A stretch of 50,632 nt of DNA from Chrysochromulina parva. Taxonomy: Eukaryota > Haptophyta > Prymnesiales > Chrysochromulinaceae. The notes under the pieces are model-generated. The model did not search any database. It saw only the letters and a list, made by a program, of their open reading frames with translations, and was not told the DNA's origin. Made by a program: the position numbers and the translations under genes. Positions 38,901 to 49,067 of this stretch are shown piece by piece (positions within the stretch are counted from its first letter, which is position 1; each line of letters starts with the position of its first letter). The DNA lies in assembly GCA_002887195.1 (NCBI GenBank), contig PJAB01000054.1, positions 1 through 50,632 on the forward strand. Direction: 5' to 3'.

Positions 38901-41900
38901 AGTGCCGCTGAGTGCCGCTGATTGGGCGCAGGTTCGCCCTGCAGCCAGGGACCTGGCAGGCTTGCAGGTAATCGACAAGGAGGCGGCTCTCCGCAGCCTG
39001 GCAACCCTTGCGACGGGTGTGTGGAGCGGGCACGACGTGAAGCATCTGAGCGGGCAGAGTATCCCGTCGGAGCTCTCTCTGTACGAGTCCAAATTTGGCA
39101 AGGGCGCTCGCATTATTTGGACTGTCGGGATCGACTTTGTGCCCATGGTGGGGCTTTACCAGCAGACGATTCGTGTGTGGGCCGTCGACCGCAGCCACGA
39201 CGACGCGCAACGCTCGATACAGCGCGTGTGCGCCATCCATCGGCGCGGCCTCACCAGCGTGTTACACCGACGGCTCAAGACGCGTGTGCAGGTAACGTGC
39301 ACGCCAAGGCGTCCGACTTGCCTAGGTTGCGGAGCGCTCACCACGGCGCCCCCACTCCCTCGTTCACAGCGAGTCAAGGGGACGGACGTCGTGCTCCCAA
39401 AATCATACCAAGTGGCGCCCGAGGGGTCTGTCTCGCTGGAGACGCTCGAGACGACGCTCGAGCGCAGCTTCCAGCGCTCTGGCCTTGAGGGGGCGGCTGC
39501 GGCGGCTGCAAGCGTCGTCTCGAGCGTCGAGGGCGGCGTTGAGTCTGCTGACGTGGCTGCTAACGCGGAGGAGCACACGGTACATGAAGACCTTGGAAGA
39601 CCTCTGATTACCCAGTGGGCTACCCTGGAAGACCGCTGCGGAGAGCATAATTGGCGACCCTTGATGACCTCCAGAGTACCCTTGAGTACCCCTGATTACC
39701 ATTGATGACCTCTGATTGCCTGTTCAGGTGCGCTACCCGCCCGCGGTGGAGCAAGAGGACGCGTACAATTTGGTCAAGTTCTACACGCTCGAGCGTTCGC
39801 TCGTCTGGTCGATCTTAGCGGCGACGTTCACAGAGAAGCTCGAATTCCCCTTCTTACCTGACGAAGCCGAGCATCTGATCATCTCGCTCGCCGAGCACCG
39901 CTCGATCCTGCTCATCGGGCGCTCGGGTACCGGTAAGACGACGATCGTCGTGCAGCGCATGTGGCTCCAATTCCGCACGCGTATGGAGGCGCTGAGATCG
40001 CTCCACCTCGAGGCGGGTGCGCTCAGTACGACGCGCTGGCTCGGTACGGCGCTGCCTCTGGATGGTGAGATGGGCACGCCAATGCCCCGCGACGCCCCTC
40101 CCGAGCTGGTTGACGGAGCCGAAGCCGTGGTTGACGAAACAACCGAGGACGGCACGAGGGGCGACGCTCTCAGCGCGGCGGGCGCCTCGTCGGGCGCTCA
40201 GTACGGCGGCGCGAGGACGCTCCACCAGCTGTTCGTCACTGCCAACCCGATCCTTCGGACCGCCGTGGCCAGGTCCATTAGCCATCGGAGTGCCATCGGA
40301 GTGCCATCGGAGTGCCATCGGATTGCCATCTGATTGCCATCTGATTGCCCTCCAATGGCCTCTGATTGCCATATGAATGAATGCCCTTTGAATGCCTTCT
40401 GATTGCCCTCTGATGGCGCCCTCGGATTGCTCCCTGATTGCACGATCGTTTGGACCGCGGTGGCTTCCAAATTAGGTCGTTCAAGTCGCTCCAATCCGGA
40501 TTCGTCGAGTCGCTGAACGCCGAGTTGGACGTCGCCGGGATCGTCGAGGAGGGAGACGGCGCTCAAGACGGCGCTCGTACCGTGCGTGCGGCCGTTGGAG
40601 CACGAGATGATGCTGCAACGGCTGCGGAAGCTGACGCGGAGCTCGCATCGCTCCTGCACGTACGCTCTTGCTTCTTGCCATTGATGGCCACTGATTGATG
40701 GCCAGGGGCGGCGGCGGATGGGCACCAATTGCAACGAATGACCTCCCTCAATAGGTGCCTGAGGCGCGCTGGCCCCTCTTTCTTCGTTCACACCACTGGC
40801 TACGGCTGCTCGACGGCACAGTGAGCGAGCGGCGGCGCTTTTTTCGCGACGAGGAGCGAGCCGCAGCGGCCGCCTCTTCGTCTGGCTGGCATGCCGAGCA
40901 GGGTGGCCTCTCCGCGCTGCCCTTGTTTGACGAAGCTGACGACGAGGACGAAGGCGACGTGGGCGGGCATGAGGACGAGGACGAGGCGGGCGAGTGGGGG
41001 ACGGCGGGTGAGGCGGACGAGGGGGAGGCGGGAGGGCGTCCAGCGGTACGACGCCCGGGGAGAACCCTCTGCCCCTTGAGTGCCCCCGAGTGCCTCTGAG
41101 TGCCGCTGAGTGCCTCGGAGTGCCGCTGAGTGCTGCCGCTGAGTGCCGCTGAGTGCCTCTGTGTGCCTCTGAGTGTCCCTGAGTGCCGCAGGTGCGCCCC
41201 GAGATGACCTTCGAGCTCTTCGAGCGTGTGCTCTGGCCGCTGATGATCGGAAAAGGCATGCCGGATGCTGATGACGGTCGGAGCTCGCTCGCCGAGATGC
41301 ATGCAAGCAAGGACCTACAAGAAAAGGTGCGCCGGGCACCTGTCAAGGCGTCCCTTGTCTTCCGCGAGATTGTCTCGTACATCAAGGGCTCGAGCCAGGC
41401 GCTCGACTGCGCGGGCGGGCGCCTCTCGCGCGCTCAGTACGGCGCGATCGGTAAGAAGATGGCCCCTGCCTTCGAGAAGATGGACGAAGGGACGAGCGGC
41501 GGCGGAGGTGGCGGGGGAGGCGGCAGCTCGTCGTCGGGTTCGTCAGCCGGCGTGGGGCGCGATCTCGTGTACGACCTGTACCTCAAGTACGAGGCCTGGA
41601 AGGAATCGATTGGAGCGTACGACGTGATGGATGCATGCTTCGCCATCTACACGGCGCTCCGGGCCGAGGGCTATCGCGGACCGCGGCTGGACGAGATCTA
41701 TGTGGACGAGGTGCAGGACTTCACACAGGCGGAGATCCGTCTCTTCCTCGAGGTAGGACTGCCGCGGAGTGCCGCGGAGTGCCTCCGAGTACTCCTGTGT
41801 GCCTCGGAGTGACCTCGGAGTGCCTCGGAGTGCCCCTGAGTGCCCCTGAGTGACCCTGAGTGCCTCGGATTCCCTCGGATCGCAATAGGTGTGCGTGGAC

Positions 41901-44900
41901 AAGAACGCGCTCTTCTTCACGGGGGACACCTGCCAGACCATCGCTCGAGGCGTGGGCTTCCGATTCGAAGATCTGACCACGATGTTCTTCCAGCTCGGCG
42001 AGCAGCAGAGGAAAGAGCTGAGCGCGCGCGGGTTGCGGCCCGACGACATGCCCAAGCGCGCCCTGGTGCAGGTGCCACGTGTCAACCAGCTGAGCGTCAA
42101 CTACCGCACGCACAACGGGATCCTTGGGGCCGCCTCACAGATTGTCTCGCTGCTGCTCGAGCTCTTTCCCCACAGCGTCGACGCGCTCGAGAAGGACGTG
42201 GGCCACTTCAACGGGCCATTGCCCACGCTCCTCACTGACACATCGAAGGATGATCTGTCGATCTTACTGTGTGGCTCCGATCCGCAGCACTCTCAGATTG
42301 AATTTGGCGCCCACCAGGTCGTGCTCGTGCGTGACCAGGTGCGAGGACGATTGAGGAGTGCCCAATGGAGGACATTGAGTGCCCAATGGACATTGAGTGC
42401 CCAATGGAGGACACTGAGTGCCCAATCGAGGACATTGAGTGCCCAATGGAGGACACTGAGTGCCCAATCGAGGACTGCCGAAGATTGCGAAGGATTGGCA
42501 CATGCCGACTCGCGGCTAAGGAGCAGCTGTCCTCTCTGAGTGCATCTCTGAGTGCTAGCTGATTGCCTCCCTCATCAGGCGGCCAAGGAGCGGCTGCCCG
42601 CCGAGCTGCAATCGGCACTCACGCTCACCATCTTTGAAGCCAAAGGGCTCGAGTTTGATGACGTGTTCCTCTTCAACTTCTTCGCCGACTCGCCTGCCGA
42701 CGATCGCACGTGGCGTGTGATCACATCTAGCTGGGCAAGGAGTCGTGACGAATCTCCCACCGACACGGCGGCGGCACGCGAGCGCGAGCGCGCTTCTGGG
42801 CGCGAGCGCTGCAGTGAGCGCGCTTCGGCGGCGGATGTGGCGGACGAGGCTGAGGGCGCCGAGTTGAGCATTCAGGCGCCTCGGCCGGAGTCATTTGATC
42901 GTCAGCGACACTCGCTCTTGAACGAAGAGTTGAAGATGCTGTACACCGCAATGACACGAGCGCGCGTCAAGGTCGTCATCTACGATCAGCACGAGGAGAA
43001 GCGCCGCCCTCTCTTCCACTACCTTCTCGTGAAGGCGAGTGCCGCTGATGGCCACTGATGGCCGCTCATGACCGCTGGTGATGGCCGCTGATGGCCGCTG
43101 ATGGCCACTGATGGCCGCTGATGGCCTCTAATCAGTGATCGGCCGCCGATAGCCTCTGATGGATTGCCACTGAGTTCCTCTGACGATCTTTTGCTCCACT
43201 GCTCCGCAGCGTCTCGCCAAGGTCTTCGACTCCCGCGACGCAAAGAGGGGTCTGGCCGCTTCATCAAGCCCTGAGGAGTGGATTCGTCAGGCCAAGAATC
43301 TGATGCGCCAGCAGCTCTTCCAGGTCGCCACTGATGGCCACTCGAATGGCCACTCGGATGGCCACATGGATTGCGTTCGAATGGCGTCTGAATTCGCCAC
43401 TCGAAGTGCTGCTGATCGCCAGGCTGAGGGCCCCACTTCCCCTCCTCATTGGTCTTCTTGAGTGCCTCTTTCAGGTGGCCGCGCTCTGCTTCGAGAAGGG
43501 GGGCGACGAGCGCGGGATGCTTGAGGCGTTGGGGATGTACTTTTATCAGCCGGCGTCCAACGCGACCGACACGCGTCCACCGGACCGGCTCCTGCGTGCC
43601 GCGCGCTGTTTTGAGCTCGCCGGCCATACGTTTCATGCTGCCTCGTGCCTCAAGCGTGCGGGTGAGTACACCCTGGCTGCGAGAGCCTTCCGGAAGCTAG
43701 GCAAGCCGGTCGCGATCGCCAAGATGCTCGCGCATGCGGCTGAGAAGGCAAGCTCGCGCGGCGAGACCCTCGAATTGAGCTGCGCTCGCCTTGCATGCAA
43801 GGGCTCACCACGGCGCCCTCGCCCCACAGGCAAGCTCGCGCCGCGAGGCCCTCGAGCTACTGAGCGGCGCGGCGGGTGCGTGGGAGGAGGCGGGCAAGCT
43901 CTCTCAGGCGATGCTCGTGCGACTGAGCCATAAGGAGCTTCGGAGCGCCGGGCTCGAGATGCTCCATCGAACGCACCCTGAGCGCGACCGGCTGCGACAG
44001 GTACAGTTGCCTCGGGATGCCCCATGAGTGACATGCAAGTGCTCACCACGGCGCCCTGTCCCCTTTCCCCACAGGTAGAGTTGCCTCGGGATGCCCCATG
44101 AGTGACTCTGATGGGCTCGGAATGACCTTGGATGACCTCGGATGACCCCTGAGTACCTTGGATGCTGCCAGCTGGGGCCGCTTGCCCTGCCCCACTCCGA
44201 CGCGTACCGCTGAGTGCCACTGAGTGCCACTGAGTGCCACTGAGTGCGAGTGCCTCGGAGTGCCACTGAGTGCCTCTGGTGGTTTTGTACTCGCGTGGTC
44301 GTCTCAGGTGGCTCTGCCGCACCTCGAGGCTCGAAAACTGTATGAGGCGGCCATCATCGTAAGCAAAGAGCTCGGGCTCGACGCCAAGGTGCACCTGCAT
44401 GCACCTGCTTGCTCCTGAGTGCACCTGAGTGCGACTGAGTACACATGAGTGCGACTGAGTGCACCTGAGTGCGACAGATTGCGACGGATTACCACCGATT
44501 GCCACCGATTGCCACCGATTGCCACCGATGGCCTCTGAGTCAAGCTGCCCGCTTGCCCTAAGGCTGAGGAGCTCGCCCGCACAAGTGCCTTCCACCACCT
44601 TCGACGTGGCGATAAGGTGGCCATGTTCTCGGCAGTCAAGCAGTTCGCCTCGCCGGAGATGCAGATCGCCTTCTTGCGTCAGCACGGCGAGCGCGTGCAA
44701 GTGGTGACGCTCCTCAAGCAGCAGGGTCGGCTCGACGAGGCATATGATGAGATGCTCATCAGCGGAGAAGCCCCCGCCGCCTTTACCGCAGAGGCCTCTA
44801 GTTCGGAGCCCATGACGGCGCTCCACTCTAATTCGGCGCCTACCCTTCAGACGGTTCCCCCCACCGCCTCCTCCGCCGCCCCGTCCACCTCACTCGCGCC

Positions 44901-47900
44901 CCTGCCCCACACGTCAGCCGCCGGCGCCGCCCCCGGCGCGCCGGTGGCGTTGATGGAGCAGGCCCGGGAGCAAGCCCGGGGGCTCGCACGCGCCTTTACG
45001 CTTGCGAGCATTCTCAAGTCTGACCTGGCCCGCGGCCTCGCCGCGCTCCCCACCTTTTTGAACGGAGCCGAGGAGCCGACCACGCGTTCTACTGAGCGCC
45101 AGGCCGAGGCGGTGGCAGAGGCGCTCAATGGGAGCGCCGTCGTGGGCGCCGTCGCCGAGGCCGACGGGGGGGGTGGGGGAGCGCTGCTGTGGAAGGATCT
45201 GGCCTTGTTCCTCGTGCTGGATGCGCTGAACGACGCATTCGCCCACAGCCGCCACGGGGGCAGCGCCGACGCCGACGCGGACGAGTCTGTCCTTGAATGG
45301 ACGCTGCTCCTCGTTCTCGCCTTACGCCGCGTCCTCTCTGCGGAGGCTGATGAACTCCGGCGGCACACGGACATCTTTTTGCGGCTGCGCGGCTCGACGC
45401 ACCCACTGCTGCGTATGCCCTCATGGCGCTGGCTGTGCGCGCGCACTGCACACGACGTCAAGCAGACGCTCATCGCAGGCTCCGAGCGTCTTCGGGCGCT
45501 TGTTGAGCAAGCAGCCGTCGCCACTGCCGCAGCGTGGCTCGAGCGCTTCCCGCCGATGGCCATTGCGACTCGGCTGCGGACTCGGCTGCTCTCGGAGGAG
45601 CATGGCCAGGTGCTGCGTGGCGCCCAGGTGTGCTGAGTGCATCGGCTTGCGTCTTGATTGCGTCTGCTTGCGTCTGCTTTCGTCCGAATGCAAATGAGTA
45701 CGAGTGATCGATACTGACTCGGCGCCCAGCACGATCACTCGGTGTGAATGCACGGTGCCCAGGTGTGCCCACCCGAGCTGAGCCATCGGTACGTCCAGAG
45801 GCTCTGGCTTGAGGTTCGCGTCCTTGTGAGCACCAAGGCCGCCCTCAGCCTCACCTTCTCTCTCTCGGAGCGTCATCGACGCGCGATGCAGCCTTCAAAG
45901 CAGCAGGCAGGACAGCAGGCCGGCGGAGCTCGTCCAGCAGAGAGACTTGCTAACCTGATCAAGAGCGACACCGTCCTCCAGAGCGTCGGGCGCGTCCTCC
46001 AGGTTTGCAGATGGCCTCCGATGGCGCCTGATGGCGTCTGATTGCACTGAATACCCCGACCTAATGCGTCCCTAATGCGTCCCTAATGCATTAGGCACTC
46101 TACCCCGACGCAAGCCGTGAGCGCGACGGCCCGGACTACGCCGCGATACTCCCGTATTCAGTGCACCCGCTCGCACGCGCCACCCTCGTGAAGAAGGTCG
46201 TCTCGGGCAGCGTGCCTGAGTTCATGTCGCTCGTCGTGGAATGGCTGCAGAGCCGTTACAAGCCGTTGAGCCTCGGCGCCATGCTGTGCGATCTTGAGCC
46301 GACAGCCGTGCAATGGAAAATGCTCTCCGAGCTCGGAGGGCCACGTGGCACTGCCATCTTCAAGGTGTGAATACCCCTCCTGGCTGTGAATATCCCTCCC
46401 GACTCGGAGGGCCACGTGGCTCTGCCATCTTCAAAGTGGTGTGGCCACTGATGGTCCTGGGTTGCCCAGTGAGTGCCCTTTGATTGCCCTGTGAGTGCCA
46501 CTGAGCGCGTGTAGTGCGACAGGCGCGCGCATCTGCCCTCGAGCGGGAGGGTGCTCGCAAATCGATCACCTTGCATGCGCGCGCTCACCACGGCGCCATC
46601 TCACCTCTTCCCCACAGGCGCGCCTCACTACCCTCGAGCGGGAGGGTGCTCGCAAATCGATCGTGTACCCCAAGTTCGACCTTGGCGCGAGTGCGGGTGG
46701 GAAGCTCCATCTATCGACGCTGCTGCGAACCCTCTCTTTGTTTGAGTCTGCGGGCGAGCTGCGCGGGGCATGCAACTCGGCCGTCGACTACCTCGAGGGC
46801 TGCGTGTCTCTTGTGAATGCGGGCCAGTTGCACTTGGTCTCGCTACCGGTCTGCGCCGAGCTCGTAGAGCGAACATGCTGCTACAGCCTACGTATGGCGG
46901 CCGAATGGCTCGGTGTCGAGGTGTGGCTTCCAATCTCCCTCGTCGAGGCACATCTCGGGCGCACCACGGCGCACCTCGCCGGTACATCCATGAGCGGTGG
47001 CGTCGGCAACGACGTCGGCGGCGCAGGCGGCGGCGCAGGCGGCCCAGGCGGCGGCGTAGGCGGCGGTGCAGGCGGCGGCGCAGGCGGGAGCGTCAGTGCC
47101 ATCTCATCGTCACCGCTGAGCCCAAGCGGCGCGATCCTGAGTGGGAGACACATCAAGAGTAAGGGCATGTTCCGATCGGTCATCAAGCTACTCTCGAAAT
47201 CTCTGGAGGTCGCGCTACGGATCCAGTGGGCGGTGCTCCACGTGGCCAATGGGCGGCATTACGGGTGGGAGATCGAGGCCCAGATGCAGACGCAGGCCGG
47301 ACTGGGGACTGAGTCGCGGGTGTACGACCAATGGGCTAAGGGCGACGTGCACTTCCCAAACGGCGCGCCCGGGACGGCGCCCCGGCACGACGCCGCCCCC
47401 CAAGCCCTGCCGCGGTTCGGGCTTGCATCGGTCGAGCGAGTTGGTGAACTTGCCACTGATGCAGCTGATTGCCGCCGATTGCCGGCCGATTGCCGGTTAT
47501 TGCCACTGATGGCCACATTGTCACTGCCATCCGATAGCCTCTGATTGCCGCTGATGGTCGCTGATGATCTCTTTCAGGTGTGGTACTCCTATGCATGTGG
47601 CTCAACCGGACGCGGCTGCTCAGCCGTGAGCATCATCAGAACCTGCTCGACGACTCTGAGGCTGACGGTCTGCTAATCGCGCCGCTACGGCGCCTCGCCG
47701 AGCTCCTGGGCGAAGTCGCCAAGGTCGACCGGCGTCAGCGCGTCCGCGAGCGGCTTTCCGGCTTCGTGAACGCCCTCTCGAGCTGCGTCCACTCGGCCTC
47801 GCCGTCGTCGTCGTCGTCGTCGTCGTCGTCATCGCGGCACGCGCAACACGCGCAACATGCGCAACACGCGCAACACGCGCAACACGCGCGGCACGCGCAG

Positions 47901-49034
47901 CACGCACACCAGCAGCTGCCGGGCTTTTGTGACAAGCTGCATGCCCTCCTCGCGCTTCGTCACGATGAGCTCGTGGCAATCTCGTGGCCCTCGCGCTGGC
48001 TCGGCGCGCACGCACACGGTACCCTCTACTACCAGTCGCTGCTGAGCGCGCCCGACACGGCGCCTGCGGTGCTCGCGCGTGCTGTGAGTGCGGCAAGGCG
48101 AGCGCTTGGTGGCAGCGCTACGCCTGAGGAGGTGCGCCGCGCGCTCAAAGATCAGCCTGGCTGGGCCGGGCTGGCCATCGGGTCGGTCAAGGGCGTGTGG
48201 GCGTTGGACGAGGACGAGCAGCTCGAGCTCGTGAAGAAACAGGCGGTGACGAAGCTGACGAACTCAACGGATCCGGCGAGCGAGCCGGTGGTGAAGAAGC
48301 TAACGAATCCGACGGATACGGCAAGCGAGCCGGTGGTGCGTCGGCTGGGTTTGGTGCGCGAGGCGCTTCAGGTGGAGGGGCGCAGGCGCGAGGCCGTCGA
48401 CCTCGAGGACGCGTTGAGTACCCTCGATGGGCTGCTGAGCGGCTCGGCACCACGCCGGCCAGAGGCGCTGCGTGCACAGATGAGGCGGCTCAAGCGAGTT
48501 GCGACCAAGGCGGACGGTCGTACGTTGTGCATCGGCTTGCTGTCCGAGCAAGTGATGCTCAAGAGCGCCATGGGGCAGCCGCTGCCTGCGGCGCTCGCCC
48601 AACCCCAGAGAAATGCAAGCTGCCTCAAGAGCCTGCAGAGTCACGTGAGCGACCTGCTGCGTGGTGCAAGCGACGCGCAGCGGGTCGAGCTCGGCGCCGT
48701 GTTGAGCGCCGCCCCGTGCCTCCACATGGCCTCAGCGGCCGCCGGCGCTCAACACGGCGCGATGGCAGCCACCACGGGCAAGCCCGTCGAGGCAGCACCA
48801 GCGGCGGCGGCTAAAGCAGGCAAAGGGACGATGGAGGCTGGAGAGGCTGCGACAGCGGCGCCCCAAGGGCTGCTCAACACGGCGCCACATAAGCTGCTCC
48901 GGCCGTTGGCACCACCGCCGATGCCGCCGCCGATGCCGCCGCCGATGCCGGTGGTGCCCGCAACCTCGGCCGCGCCGCACGCCGAGTGGAGCGCTGCTCC
49001 CCCCGGTGGGGACAGGGGGGAAGGAGGGGAAGGA

Positions 49035-49067
<33 letters not shown>

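Noticed and set aside
38800..38930. Regular repeats with spacers, CRISPR-like at first sight
   Set aside because: Units are about 10 nt, directly adjacent and degenerate, with no unique spacers, and they sit between in-frame eukaryotic exons.
43810..43933. Extra C-terminal reading through intron 13 (ARGPRATERRGGCVGG)
   Set aside because: It changes frame relative to the conserved ASSRREALELLSGAAGAWEE exon, which joins in frame after removing 43748-43829.
44075..44106. Separate mini-exon starting at GTAGAGTTGCC
   Set aside because: It reaches TGA within nine codons and is a near-exact copy of the intron start at 44001, so it reads better as a duplicated donor.
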